Source: Gerris lacustris (lineage: Eukaryota; Arthropoda; Insecta; Hemiptera; Gerridae). Taken from it: 64,000 nt of DNA. The stretch is from assembly GCA_951217055.1 (NCBI GenBank), contig OX578280.1:14175394-14239393 (forward strand), in the 5' to 3' direction. A model generated the notes under the pieces. The model was not told where the DNA came from. It ran no database searches and was given only the letters and a program-made list of their open reading frames with translations. The translations under genes were made by a program, and so were the position numbers. Position 1 is the first letter of the stretch, and every line of letters starts with the position of its first letter. Of this stretch, positions 34,257-47,520 are shown in pieces.

Positions 34257-35455
34257 TGACAGCAAAACAGGAAATATCGATTATATTATTTATCTATTAT
34301 ATTATTTCAAATAAATCGATGGCAGATTTGGTGTTGGGGAGATCCGTTGTACAAAGATTTATCCTTTTATAGGTTTAAGATCAGCTCTCTGGATGGTTGT
34401 CATTTATGTGAAGTAAATAAATTCGGAACTATTTTTTTTCTTTACTAACATTTATATTATATAACAATAACAATTATATTATCAACATTACATACGATTC
34501 AACAGTAAATTTAAAAACGTAGTATATAAAAAGTTCTTTTTATCTTGAAATTTTAAATTTCCTGTAAAACATAAAAAACATCAGAAATACCAAGTGGAAA
34601 TCTAAAAAGTACAAAAAAAAGTTTCACTCATTCTTTATGAGCATTTAACCCTGAAAATCCCCCCCCCCCCAAACTAAATTTTTATCTACAGCCTAAATAC
34701 CTTCCCAAACCAAAAAATATCATTATTTTCCAAGTTCCTTAATTGAGGACCTCCCAAGCAAAAAAATACTTCTTTTTTTATTTTATATATAAAAAGAGGT
34801 AGTTGAGGGTTGAACTTTTCTCTTTTTTATTTCAACCCCCTTTTTTAAATATAAAAAAACCGACTCGAATAATAAAACAGCGATGATGAGAGTCGCTTAG
34901 TTGGTAGTTAAAAAAGAACCCACCCCCTTGTGGGGGGGGGGGATGGTTAGTGGGGGATGGTTCGGAGAAAATTATTCCTCAGTTTTTTAAAGGAGACCTC
35001 AGTTTTATTACGGGGTCTTGTAACAATGGCAAAAGAAAATGGGGCCAGACCACTTTTTTGTATAGGAATTAAAAAAAAAATAATCTCAAATATATATAGA
35101 TAAATAATTCTAAAGAATAAATTTCTAGCGAATTCTAAAAGATTTTTTTTTAAGTAACGTATAATTATATACAAAAGTATTTTCACTAATTTCTCTTTTT
35201 GCTTCAGAGCTTACCGAAGAAAAGGGAACCATCGGTACCATTCTGCAAAACAAATTTTTTTTGTATCCGATTTTTAAGAAATCCAAAATTTAAGTCCGTT
35301 TCAGAAATCAAGTAATTTTTTTTCACTCGTGTTTGTGCGTTTTATTTGATTGTGAACAGTTATTTCTATTTATCTGCGATTGATACGAAATATAAACATT
35401 TTATATCTGTTTAGATTCGTAGAAAGTGATTCTTTACGTACTTGTATTCATTGCG
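34257..35455. other. AT-rich stretch with homopolymer runs
   Basis: Poly(C) near 34660 and poly(G) near 34935. 35200-35330 is a degraded end of the GCTTCCGAGCTTACCG family. No gene seen. Confidence 0.3.
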
Positions 35456-35975
35456 CATGCGCGTCTCATAGTTCTGAACAATTCCTCTTCTTTACCACAC
35501 TAGTGAGGTAAAGAAGAGGAATTCTTCAGCTTTACGCACGATTAGCAAGTTTGTTTACATTTAACAAAACTAATTTGCTGTTTTTTTTTTTTTTATTAAA
35601 GTAACGGTTTATATCGAGTTTTTAGTGAAAAACAATGAGTGAATCAAGTGACTTTGACGAAAATGTGGAGAATAATACTCCTCCACTCCAAAAATAATTA
35701 ATTCGGCAATAAATACAACTCAAGAATTAATGCCATCATAATCAAGAGAGAGAGATACGAACATACATACAGAAAGTTTATTTTTTTCTGTATTTATTAT
35801 TTAAATCTAACAATCGTAGATAAAGAACGGTACGCAACTCGAGCGAAAAAGGCATTTTGCATTGCTCGTGTGGTTTTACTACCCTCGCTGTCGCTCGGGT
35901 GCAAACTCTACAATCGCATGCAAAATGCTACTTTCCGCACTCGACGCGTAATGTACTATTCTCACACTCGCCCCT
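35455..35975 (+). repeat. CGCATGCGCGTCTCATAG repeat with hairpin, copy 1
   Basis: Related to 50190-50550. Contains a 17-bp stem hairpin (35480-35496 with 35507-35523; loop of 10) and a short frame starting MSESSDFDENVENN at 35635, then a TGCTCGTGTGGTTTTACTAC block near 35863. The MSES start shared with the other copy suggests the beginning of a transposon-encoded protein, but only ~19 residues survive. A deletion relative to a fuller element is likely. Confidence 0.5.
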
Positions 35976-36100
35976 AATTCCATGGTCTTTATATTCTCGT
36001 ATATTTTTCTCTACTATTGGCTCCCTGTGCATTTTGTTCTGTACAATACGATTTTTGATATGTATGAAGGTTTTCCAAGTATCCTCATCTCGCTCCTATT

Positions 36101-36240
36101 AATATGTGGTCGGCTATGATCGTTTGCAGGACATTGCTTGGCAACAGGCTTTCGAAAAAAACCGGTGGAGAGCGGACATGACCCGCCAATTATGGTGAAA
36201 AAAGTTTGATGTTAGTTTGTCCCTTGGTGGGTGAGTTATT
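36101..36240. mobile_element. Fragment of the 580-bp foldback MITE
   Basis: AATATGTGGTCGGCTATG, GACATTGCTTGGCAAC and CCGGTGGAGAGCGGAC match the arm of the elements at 11238 and 13685. Both termini are missing. Confidence 0.65.
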
Positions 36241-38100
36241 CAAATATAGTTACTCCAAATATAAGTGGTCACCTATCTGTAACTGGCAAGTTTACCAATA
36301 AGTGTGATTGCTTCCTTAAGTCCTCAAATAATATGCCTTCGTATATTTTTGACAATAATGGCTTTTGCAAGCCATTATTGTCTATTTTATTAGACTTTCC
36401 CTCCGTTATTTAAATCTGTCAAAATTGTTTTGATTTTTTACATAAATTAAAGTATGAACTTGGAGAAAGGATAATTTTTAGTAGAAAAGTTAATGAACGC
36501 AGAGAGAAGTTAATCTTTTGGTGCACTTTTTTTACATTTGTAAAAAAAATGTATGATTATTCGCATTTAAAAGAGAAATAAATGTGAAATGGGTGCAGAA
36601 GGTTGAAATTTATATGAGACCAACAATGACCTAATTTTTACCTACCATTCAAATTTCGATTAAATGAGACGAGTAGTGTTTAATATAATATTATGTTGGT
36701 TCGAAGCAGTTAATAAGCAGGCAGTCAGACACTGAACCAAAATGTCTTTTGATGTCTTGGAATTTTTGAAATCGGTGACTTATAAATTGTTCGTTTTTCA
36801 GAACGATCACATAGCTTCCATTACCTTTGGTAAACTCGTAAGCAAAAAATGAATCATGTCGTCTCTTTTAACCCGTAAGTAAAAGTCTTGCGGTCTTTTT
36901 AACTCAAATACACTTTCTTTAACAAATATTCCAAGGTTCTAAATGTTTAATTAAAACCAATTTTGTAACATGTAATTTCTGTCGAGCCTACTAGATTACT
37001 CTATAAACAAATTTATAAATGTTTAAAAAAATAGTTTGTCAATTTGTGTGCAATTTGCATATAATTAACTTAATCGTCCAAATTGATATAGTTTTTCTTT
37101 TATAAACATTTCATTTGTATAAAATGAGACAAAATTACGAACATTTAAGTTTACTATCTCATACATGCGCCATGCGTTCTTCTGGTGTTATAGTCGCTCT
37201 GTAGTTCTATTTGTTTATTATTTCAATGATATTTTGAAGAAGATAGAGAAAACTTTTAATAAATGAATGGAATTTTAAAGCCTCTTCCAATACCGAACAG
37301 TCTAACAGAAGAAACGAGCCGACCATTGGTGTATGCGCATGCTCAGTCTAAAGTGCGCCTGCGCATATCAGATTAGGCATAATCGTAGACCAATGCTCAG
37401 TTATTCTTTCCTCTGTTCGGGTTGGCAGTCTCCCCAAATCCCAGTCAGAACTCCCCAAATTTGTTTCTTCGACAGTTCAATTCATTCACCCACCACTTTC
37501 TCTTCCTTTATTCTTTACATAAACTCAATACAAACAATAGCTCCTCATCTGATCTGCTGTGATCCTGCATAGAAAACATGACACGACCAATGGGACTGAC
37601 CTTGCTTTCCATGTGGACACCCCATCTAAGTATAGCTAGCTTCTCTAGCATAGTTAGGAGGCATAGCATAGCTCGCAGATGTCACGTCGCGTTCTGTATG
37701 GACGAGCCATAAAGCAATTATAAATAGAAGCTATGTGAAGGCTGCAATTGGAATTTAATATGAAGGGATTAGAGAGTCTAATCGATAAGGCAAGATTAGT
37801 GAGGAGCTAGGCTGGATTAAGGACACTCAAGGGATATCACAACACAGCTTGTCCCCACCCCCCCCCCCCCTTAATTCAACTACCAGAGAATATTTCCATA
37901 ACATCATCTGATCACTTCAGAACAAACTTTGAAAAGATTTCCTTTCACGCTACAAATTTTTAAAAAACACATTTTTCTATAGCATACCTTTAATTGTTAA
38001 ATATGATTTATCATATTTTATGGGTCCGTAGGCTAAACCAAGGACCCTTATATTTTCCTGCGTGTGCCTGTCTGTGTCCGATTACTTTGAAATAACCTGT
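36241..38100. other. Repeat debris
   Basis: 36500-36850 holds an inverted degraded piece of the GCTTCCGAGCTTACCG family. 37320-37380 has clustered GCGCATGC words like those near 49960. Poly(C) at ~37857. A repeat with GGTCCGTAGGCTAAACCAAGG at ~38022 also occurs at ~61949. No gene seen. Confidence 0.35.
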
Positions 38101-38110
38101 TATTGAGTAA

Positions 38111-38400
38111 CTCTAGTCTAGTCTAATTCATAAATATTCCAACTGGCGGCGGCGGATGGTACTATAGTAGTACAGCTCTAGTTTAGTTCATAAGTATTCC
38201 GCCTGGCGGCGGTGGCACTGTACTCTGCTCCTACGATGTGTTATAATATTATAACTTTAACGGAACGGGAACGGTATCAATAACAACTGAGGTATTAGGT
38301 TTCCATGAAGCGTTATGTTATAACTTTAACAGAACGGGAACGGTATCAATAACTCCTGAGGTATTAGGTTTTAATGAAGCGCTATATTATAACTTTAACT
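38111..38400. repeat. Short tandem duplications: 60-bp and 69-bp units
   Basis: TTCATAA(A/G)TATTCC...CTGGCGGCGG recurs with a 60-bp period (38127 and 38187). ATAACTTTAAC(G/A)GAACGGGAACGG recurs at 38251 and 38320 with a partial unit at 38389, a 69-bp period. Confidence 0.75.
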
Positions 38401-41149
38401 CTTCATTACGTTACGTTATCATTTCAGTTCTGTTATAACAAAACAAAAACGGCAAAGATTTGCAAGCTTGTTGGTAGAGTAGAGGAGCTCGGTTGGAACC
38501 TTACTGGGAGCCCTCATCCCTTCCTCTGCCTAATTAGTAGTTTTGCTACTAGTGTGAGTGTCTCTGCCGTCGGTCCTGCGGCTGACTTTAAGGTCTACTG
38601 GACCGATTTTCTTCAAACAACTTTTATTATAATTATATTATACGTCTCTGTAGGACTTCATCGCCGCAACTATTTTAGACTCATACTTGTTACACGCTTT
38701 TATCGGCCTCAGTAAGGGCGCCTTATTTTGGTTTATTTTGCTTGTTAAATCCTTGTTAAGCCTGAGAATTTTAAATAGATTTGATCGTTACAGCGATCCC
38801 ACTCATCGGATTTCAAAGTATTAATATTTGTATTATAGATAAGTGCCAATGTTTTTAGAATCTTCAAACTAATAAATATCTTTACTAAAAATGAGTGTAT
38901 GTAGAAATTCTATCTGTATAGTTCTTAATAATAATAATATAAAGCAAATAAATATTTAATTAATAAATAACCTTAAATTTAATTTGCAGGAAATATATTT
39001 TATTTTATTTATTTATTTATTTTTTTTTTTTGCTCATGGAGACGGACTGAGACCTATTACCCAAATAACCTATTCCAGGAACCTGTTACCGTTCGGGAAG
39101 GGGAACGTGATAACCAGTTACCGTCTTATAACGATTATTACCCAACTCTAGTGTATAGTACCCACCCACACATTTTAAAAATGTAGCGATTTAAAAATAA
39201 AATATAATATAATTTTTTCAACATGTAAGCCATTAACTGCTACACATCTTTCCAATTTCAGTCTGAATTCTTTATACACATCAGATATCATTTCTTCTGT
39301 TATAGTTGTTACTTAGATTTGCTCTTTTTAGGTACAGAGTACATGGTACAATTATTTTAACTAGATAAATCTTCATTTTAGACAAGACAGAAAAAATGAT
39401 AAAGAATAACTTTTTCTTAAAAAGTTAAAAATAATTACCCTTATATGTCTTGGATAAATTTAGAGATTTGTACTTTTTAGGCACAGAGTGCATGGTATTT
39501 TTTGTTCGATTAATCTTCGTTTTAGAGCAAACATTAATTTTTTATATAGAGAGAATTTACACTTATAGGCAACCCGAACTGGGGACAGTAGGGCGGGGGT
39601 AATTTCGGACATAAACTTTTCACTTTTTATGATATATTTTACCTTAGGGTATTAAATAAACAATTTTATAACAAGTAACATTTTTTTGAAAAAATCAAAA
39701 ATGACCCCACTTTACTCTTGATACTATTTTTGAAAATTTAATTTTTTGAGTCCAGTTTACATAGTACGAAAGTTTTAATATGATAATTATTCATTTCAAA
39801 CTAAGCAAAAATGATTATATAGAGTAACATTTTCTTGAAAAATTATTTCTTTTTTTTGTCATTTATAACCTACAGGCAACTTGAACCGGGAACATACTGT
39901 ATAATGTAAAGTGAAATGTTAAATGTATAAATTCTAAAAGTGAATCGGTATCAAACAAATACGATTATTAGATTAGGCCCAGTATTAAGCCTACACAATT
40001 TGTTCTTATCTTCCAACGAAAAATTGTAATAATATAATATCTTTATTTATCTAAGGAATATTATACAGTTACATGGTTCTTAAATGCTAGGTTGTAAAGT
40101 TTAAGGACATGCCTTTAAATATAAATAATAAAAACTTTTATTGTAAGTGGCCTTTTCCATGTTTTAAAACTGATATCTTATTTAATAGTGTAATAACTTT
40201 TATTATTACTCTCTTAAAGTATTATGTATAAATATTGTAGGGGTTGGTTTATAAAATAATAAATAATCTTATTTACAACCTTTCTCAACTCTAAACTTAT
40301 AGTTTGTATCTTTTTAGCTTCTAATTATTAATTCGGTAAAGGTAAACAAAAATAGTAAATGGACTCTATTCTATATGACAACCAGCGAATGTCATGTTCT
40401 GGGAAGTGAGAAGGTCTTAAAGTCTTTTACTAAATACTAAACTTATTTTGAAGAAATAGACAATTTTAAGGCTTCATTTTGTAATAAGAAAAAATCACAG
40501 GGAAGTACTTGCGTCCAAGTACTTTTTAGGGCTTCGTAGATGATTAAGTATACCCGTTAATTATGGTTTTTCATCTTTTACTTCAAGGGTCCCTGGTTCG
40601 ATCCCCGGGGGATCACAATGTTTTTATCGGTAATAATGGCTAAATCAATTACATTTTTTCAGAAAATATTTATCGCTCCACCATAAGGTATAACCACGAA
40701 TTATTTCGAAATTTTAGGACCAACCTTTATATAGTGGTTTGAGGGGGGGGGGATTTTTTTTGGTATATTTTGACTTATTAAACCAATAAAGAATGCAAAA
40801 TTTAAAAAATCAAATATACATTTCTATCCTACTCTTCAGGAGCTTTCATTTGATACAACTCAAAATTTTAAAAAAATATAAATTTTTGATTTTACCACAT
40901 TTTTGCGAAATGCGCATGCGCATATTTTTTCAATATTGTTTCACATTTTTAGCACTTTCGCTTAAACGGTTCGGGCCCTATGAACCAAAGAGCGACGGAC
41001 AGACGGACACATCACCCTCGGCATAAGGGTTTTGAGAAGTATCTATAAAACCCTAAAGAAAAGTAAAATTGGGTAAATTAATTTAAATATGTACCTATTT
41101 AGATAAGTTATTTTATTTATTTAAAGACCAGAAAATCAAAACAAACATT
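38401..41149. other. No intact gene; one tRNA-like T-arm
   Basis: 40590-40615 reads CCCTGGTTCGATCCCCGGGG, a T-arm/B-box-like sequence with no convincing rest of a tRNA. A repeat near 40900-41040 with GGTTCGGGCCCTATGAACC and CGGACAGACGGACAC looks transposon-derived. No gene seen. Confidence 0.35.
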
Positions 41150-41969
41150 TACGATAACCACATGAGTTACGATGTAAACTTATTTACACGATTAACTTAT
41201 TTACGATGGAAAGACAGATCGTCATATTACAGTAACGTTGTAAACTGATGTTTCACGTCAATCTTGTAGGGTGCCAGAACAAGAACAGTTTGAGGTAGAT
41301 AGAAAGAATGATCGTTATACTAGGCATCGTGTGGCTCTATCATTGAAGCGAGCGTATAGTGATAAATATGTATATGAATATTGAAAAAATAGATAATCAT
41401 GAATCATGATGAGTTGATAGATAATGGGTCTGGTTGTAGTACAGCGGCTAGTAGTGAGGGAACCACCCCCCATTCTTACTATTCCACTTTCCACACATCT
41501 CCTTTTCAATTATTATGAAATGTATCTCTTTGCTACAAACAAACTACTGCATGTATCAAATTGAAATTTTGCATGCCTGTTTTAATTGTGCATTAGATGG
41601 TGTCTATGAAGTTTTATTAAAATATCGGTAAAAAGGTTGTTTTCTCTATTTTAAACGTTTAGGTCCGCTTTAATAGTTTTTGCGATCTTTATTAATCCAT
41701 AGCGGTGTCGCTGTTGGTTTTACTAAAAAATGTTATTTTTTAAAAATGTTCGTCTCATCGAATAGATGATGATAGAATCTTTTCCCGTCCTGAAATTCCA
41801 ATTTAATTTTTGTACCTCTCGTTTACGCGAGCGTTGCGCGCGAACTCTTGGACGGATCACGCTGTCCAACAAACTTAGCCTGAGTATTAGTAAGAGGAAC
41901 ATGTATACCAAATTTCAACTAAATCGGTCAACTTTTACTCAAGTTATCGTCACACGCGTGAACGTTACT

Positions 41970-42029
<60 letters not shown>

Positions 42030-42470
42030 CGGAGCATATTTCGTTGAATGTAGGAAGCTCGCTACGCTCGCTTCAATTACAGTAACGTTGTAAACTGATG
42101 TTTCACCTCATTGTAGTAGGGTGCTAGAACAAGAACAGTTTGATGGGAGATGGAAAGACTGATCGTCATATTACAGTAACGTTGTAAACTGATGTTTCAC
42201 CTCATTGTAGTAGGGTGCTAGAACAAGAACAGTTTGATGGGAGATGGAAAGACTGATCGTCGTATTACAGTAACGTTGTAAACTTATTGTTTCGCCTTAT
42301 CGTAGTAGGGTGCAAGAAAAAGAACAGTTTGAGGGAGATGGAAAGACAGATCGTCAAATTTCAGTAGCGTTGTGAACTAATTACTTACCTTTTCGTAGCA
42401 GGGTGCTAAAATGCGAACAGTCTGAGAAGATAGAATAACTGATCGTCATATTAGAGTAACGTAGTCAAGT
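41150..42470. repeat. 94-bp tandem array, interrupted by another repeat
   Basis: The unit starts ATTACAGTAACGTTGTAAAC and contains GTAGGGTGCTAGAACAAG. Starts lie at 42076, 42170, 42264 and ~42358 (exact 94-bp steps), with a degenerate unit at ~42450. An upstream unit starts at 41226. Between ~41316 and ~42070 lies a different repeat (see next entry). Confidence 0.88.
41316..42070 (+). repeat. Dispersed repeat inserted in the 94-bp array
   Basis: Begins TACTAGGCATCGTGTGGCTC (related head at 51918) and continues through the blocks GATCTTTATTAATCCATAGCGG, CGTTTACGCGAGCGTTGCGC and ACCAAATTTCAACTAAATCG shared with other families here. It ends in a (CAGA)n tract (41971-42028) and CTCGCTACGCTCGCTTCA. 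Non-coding. Confidence 0.65.
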
Positions 42471-45400
42471 ATTGGATTTATATTATAAAATGAATTGGAA
42501 ATATAATATAGGAGAGTTAGTAGAATTGAACTAATAAATATCCACCATACATCTGGAATTGATCGGTGTATCGTTGTTCCCTATTCTTTTAGAACAAATA
42601 GAACCAATATCCAGAAATAAAAGAAATATGAAATGTGAAACTTTTCTTTGTTATTTTGTGTCAGTGAGTGCGAAAGCTATATATATATATATATTTGTAT
42701 GTATGTATACAATTTATAGGTATATTGTTCTGGGTAGTATTTGCTCAAATCGGAAATATGTGTAGGGTCATTTCTATTTGTAGGAGCCAAATGAAATACG
42801 TGAGATGACAGCCTGCTGAACTCGGTAGCCTAGGCCACGTCAGGGCAATAAGGTACTGAGTCTGAGTGACCCTGGCCTAGAACCTAAAGCCCTTAATGCT
42901 AGCTCTAGATTCTAGATATCTTATATATACCAAGCTTTGTTCTTTTCTATTGAAACTTTCTTTAAACTCCTTGATTTCTTAACAGATTTTATTATTTTTT
43001 TTTTTTTTCATCTGCTTATATTCTTTCTTTTCAATGATATACGATCAAGAAACATTTTTAAAATTTGAATTATATCAGGAAGTCAACATTCAGGAATTTA
43101 AAAACAATAGGAATATATTAGGCTTAAATTTCTTAATTGCAATCATAATTGTTTGGTCTGTTTCGCAACATTTTTCGGGGTTTCATTTTTACTTTTCCTC
43201 ACCTTCTACTAAGGTGTATAGGAAAAGTATTGTTTTCACCTACAAAATCCGAAACCGAGATTTTAATGGAATTATCCGTTTTAAGACGATTTAAATGGCT
43301 TTTAGCTGGATGTCAGTCTGTCTGTCTGTGTTACGCATAACTCCCACAGTTTTTAAGCTAGAGAGTTTAAACTTGCTACAAAAATCAGTCCTTAAACGTA
43401 GTTGTGCTGCCCGGAAAATCAACATTTTACGCCATCTTGAACCCAGTTTGTTGAGTCTGTAATACTTAAAAAAAACGTTAAATATCGAAATTTGGTCTGA
43501 TCGAGTTGAAATTTGGCACGAATGTACCTCTCTGTATCACAAACAAACCCACCAAATTTCATTTTCATATTGGCCGCCATTTTGAAGTTTTCGTTTTTTG
43601 AATTTTTAAAATTTGACGGTTAATAATACCAAAAGTATAAATACGTTTTTGACATATAGCATATCGTTGGAACCGGTAATATAATAAATAAGAAACAAAT
43701 ATGATGAAATATGAACAAAAAACCGATGAAATTCCATTTATTAGTTTAATAGTTATAATATAAGCGAACATAATTGTTAATTAGTGCGATGCATACGTTT
43801 GTTTACATCTGTCAAAATACCGCCAAAATTCAAATATTTGAATAAATGAACTAAAAAAAGTAAAAATAATTTATAATTCTTTTTTGAAAAATGATAATGA
43901 GCAGGAGAGTCCACTTTAGTGGCCTCCTATGTGAGGAAAAGTTCCGAGATACCTACCAAGTACTCGATTTTTCAATCATATTTAAAAGTTGTTTCTCTCC
44001 AAAAGCCTACTATAAAATATTTATTTATACATTTCAAATATAAGTATGTATTTTATTTATTTATTTACTTTCTAAGAGTTTAAAATAAATGGCTCGGCTC
44101 ATCTTATAATTTCTATATTAAAGTTAGGCGTAAAATTGATGGAACAAGGGGTTTTCCAGTACAAATTTAGAATTTGGGATTTTGGGGGGACATCCAGCAG
44201 GTCAGAGATTAATAATACTTTATCAGGTGAGTCTGACACATCCATCTAAGCAATGTAGAGAAATCTAATTTAAATATTTATGGTAAAACGTTTTTGTTTT
44301 CCAACAGATAGCTTACGCTTTGCTAATCCTTTTGCAGGCAGAACCCGGTACGCTCCTGATATATTTCTATCTGATATGAAATATATCTAGATTTGAATCT
44401 CTTGATACAGTATAGGTTCGGTCCCCGAGTTCAAATTTTAGAAACTGAGTGACGAGGGAGTTTGTAAGTGAGGGTATTGGTCGGCCCTTTACAATGGGTC
44501 TTGTAATGGATTAACGGTCTATTGAGGTAAGGGCTGAAGGGTTAGGATTGGGGTAGCATTGTTTGGAGTTAGAAGGGATTACTAAAGGTAAGCAAATATT
44601 ACCAGTTATTAGTCAGGTATGCTCTTTCTGAAGTTGTTTATTGCCTTCTCAAGCAACTGTACTTGTGCGAAGTAACTTTTATAAGTTATATCGCTTACTT
44701 ATACCTACTTTGTCGGCTTTTGTTTCGGTAAAGTTGCCTTTTAGTTTTTTTCCCCTCCTGTTTTTGTTTTTAGGTTCTTATACTTCAGAAATGTTGTTAA
44801 AGAAGTATAATAGGTAATTGAAGTAATGCGGTCATGTGGTTCATTACTTCTCTGTGTAACTTTATCTAGGTGGTCAAATGCAGTGTATTCGACGTAACTA
44901 TTAATTGAACCTGGAAGTTGGAAGTTCATTTATAATTACTAAGTTAAAGTTAGTATTATAGCTGTGCTAAGCTACATTGGGAATATAGCTGGGTGAATTC
45001 GTAGAAAGGAATTGTGATGGCGTGAAAATTTATTTTGAGATATATTTACACGTTTTGAAGCCTCCTGATTCCAAAAAAGTAGTATTTTAAAACCAAAAAT
45101 GACTGAGATGTCTGTCGTCTGTGCAGACGCATGACGCCTAAACTACTGGGCCGATTAAAATATACTCATAATTAGTGTGGCACATAGCTTCCCCGCATCC
45201 TATCATGTACTTTATTGATTTTATCCTTGTACTATTTATTATTACTATTATATATTTATTAAATTATTATTATATAAAATAACATATTACTTTTTAACTT
45301 TCTACGCAACCCAATGTAAATCAAAAATTAAATTTAATTAGCTATGTACTTTTAATTAAACAATTATATACTAAGTTTATCATAATCTAAAAATTAAAAA

Positions 45401-45505
45401 AAGTCAGTTTCAAAAAAACTATTTTTTAACCAATTATTTATTTGCACTTAAATTATTCATAAAATCAGTTTTTGGTGCTCGATTATCAAATATTTTCATG
45501 TTATT
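42471..45505. other. Repeat debris, no gene recognised
   Basis: 43300-43600 is a degraded repeat with CAGTCTGTCTGTCTGTG and GAGTTGAAATTTGGCACG. 45007-45220 holds the GGAATTGTGATGGCGTGAAAA head and the AATTAGTGTGGCACATAGC block. A B-box-like TATAGGTTCGGTCCCC is at ~44410. None is intact. Confidence 0.35.
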
Positions 45506-45509
45506 TTTT

Positions 45510-46420
45510 CTTCCAAACTCACCGAATGTTCACACTTAAAAAAACTTCACACTTGTCCGATTCAAAATGTTCGTTCTTCAAAACGATCACTCATTTTGAA
45601 GTCTCCTAATTCAAAATTTCCACAGCAATAAATTTGACAGCAATCAGTTTCAGACATCAGGGGACATTTTTGTTTCCGTTACTGTCTGTCGGTCTGTCTG
45701 TTGCTCAGTCTGTCTTTTAATCTTTGCGAACCAACAAATCTTATTATGAACTACTTTATACCAATTTTAATGAAATTTGGATAGTAAGTCAGAATTTGCC
45801 CATTTTTTAGTTCATTGAAGTTTCGACCTTTGTTTCTCTTCCACATGCACACAATTTTTAAAAGTACTCATCTGATTTATATGAAATTTGGATGGTTTGT
45901 GAAAAGTAGCCCGTAGATAGTCCCAGATTAATAGTGTAACGGGGAAGCCAAGTCCAGAATATTCTTTGAAAGCAGAGCAATCTTGGAAGATATTTATTGG
46001 TATATGAATGTGTGTGTGTGATTATTGTATTATGAGTACTCCTCCAGAGCTAAGATCGGACTCCCCGTGTGACTCTATGCTAGGGCTTAGTCTGATAGAT
46101 TATTGGTGGGGGAAAGCACCACTAGACAGAAATTCTAGACTTTGCTAGCCTAAGGTCTACACTGCATTCCAAGAATATTCTGGACTTAGCTTCCCCGTTA
46201 CAATAGCAACCGTCTGCGCTCTTTAAAGATTGCTAAATTGATACTTTAATTAATGTAAATAATAAAAACAATTTTTTCAATTATATAAAACGAGGGGAAA
46301 ATTAAATAAATACGACAATAATAGGTTGTAAAAGCTTAAAATTATTTAAATTCATATACGATATGAATAGAATGCCAGGAATCTATGTGCCACACTAATT
46401 GGTAGACTATTTTTTAAAAA
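45510..46420 (+). repeat. GCTTCCGAGCTTACCG-related family, long variant
   Basis: The middle reads CAGTTTCAGACATCAGGGGAC, TTTTGTTTCCGT and AATGAAATTTGGATAG; the right end reads CTATGTGCCACACTAATTGG. The same order recurs at 62677-64000, with another element inserted there. A 268-bp element (45935-46202) is inserted here. Non-coding. Confidence 0.65.
45931..46206. mobile_element. 268-bp element with TGTAAC...GTTACA termini, 4-bp duplication
   Basis: The element spans 45935-46202. Left end TGTAACGGGGAAGCC; right end GCTTCCCCGTTACA; the inverted match extends ~31 bp to AGAATATTC with one mismatch. ATAG flanks both sides (45931-45934, 46203-46206). TG...CA ends with a 4-bp duplication would fit a solo LTR of a Gypsy-type element; the long inverted repeat instead fits a small DNA transposon such as a Ginger-like MITE. 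The paralogous sequence near 63070 lacks it, which supports insertion. Confidence 0.75.
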
Positions 46421-47275
46421 AGAATTTTCATCCTTTATAAGAAATGACTTAAGTTTTTAAAACATTAACTGATGGTAGGACCTTATTTTTTTTAAAGATA
46501 ACCGTAACCATGATATAAAAGTAGATTGTGGGATTAGAAATATTTACAAATTCTAAACACGTATTATTTTAAATGAGAGATAAAATAGTGTTTTATATTT
46601 TCTTCAAGTCAACTAAAAATGTTGATTGACGTTTAAAACCGTCGGATAAAACATTCTCTGCAAGGTTTTTTTTAAATTTTTGAACCTTTTTTTTCCCCTT
46701 CTTCGTTAAGCTTTCAGAGAGGAAAAAGTCAGGAAGTAGGTGAGGTTTTTTCTCGCCGTCCTTTACCCCCCACCGTTGGATGTCCGTGTGAAAATCCACT
46801 GCGGATGAAAGTGTTGAGAAAAGACCCTAGGGTGGTACTTTTACTGGTCGTGTGAAAGGGCGAATCCCTAAGTCAGCTCACGAGCCTTAAAACCCGCTCT
46901 GATTCCTTCCTCCAGTATTATAGACTACTCCTAAAAAAAAACAACCCTGTCCCTTTTTTTCCCTTCTAACAAAATACACAGAGGAAAAAAAACACCAAAG
47001 AAAACTAATTATATGTGACAATTAGTTCGCCTTTTGGAACACTCCGTGTTTTTTTCTCTTTAAAACAGGGATTTTATCACAGTAGTTCTATTTAATCAAA
47101 TTACTTCTAACCTTTTTTCACACGTCTATTTAAAACGTTAAATTTCTTAGAACAAATCAAATTCTTACTGCTTATATTTTAAATCCAGCTTTTGACTTGA
47201 TTATACTTTGCAAAATGAGATTACATTTTTTTTTATAAAATGTAGTTTTATATTATAAAAATGTTTATCGTTTTA
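46421..47275. other. AT-rich stretch
   Basis: No gene recognised. Confidence 0.3.
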
Positions 47276-47310
47276 AAACTTTGTCATGTAAGTTTAATCG
47301 TATAAATAAT

Positions 47311-47351
<41 letters not shown>

Positions 47352-47407
47352 CTATGTAATACCGTGTAAAACTTTGTCATGAAAGTTTAATCGTATAAAT
47401 AATTATT

Positions 47408-47504
<97 letters not shown>

Positions 47505-47520
47505 CTATGTAATACCGTGT
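47276..47520. repeat. Duplicated unit containing two (TA)n tracts
   Basis: The unit ACTTTGTCATG(T/A)AAGTTTAATC...AATTATTA, then (TA)n, then TTAGCTATGTAATACCGTGT occurs twice in tandem. The tracts are at ~47313-47348 and ~47410-47500. Tract lengths differ strongly, as expected of slippage after duplication. Confidence 0.85.

Noticed and set aside
40586..40620. Functional tRNA at the GGTTCGATCC site
   Set aside because: Only the T-arm is convincing; no matching D-arm, anticodon arm or acceptor pairing.
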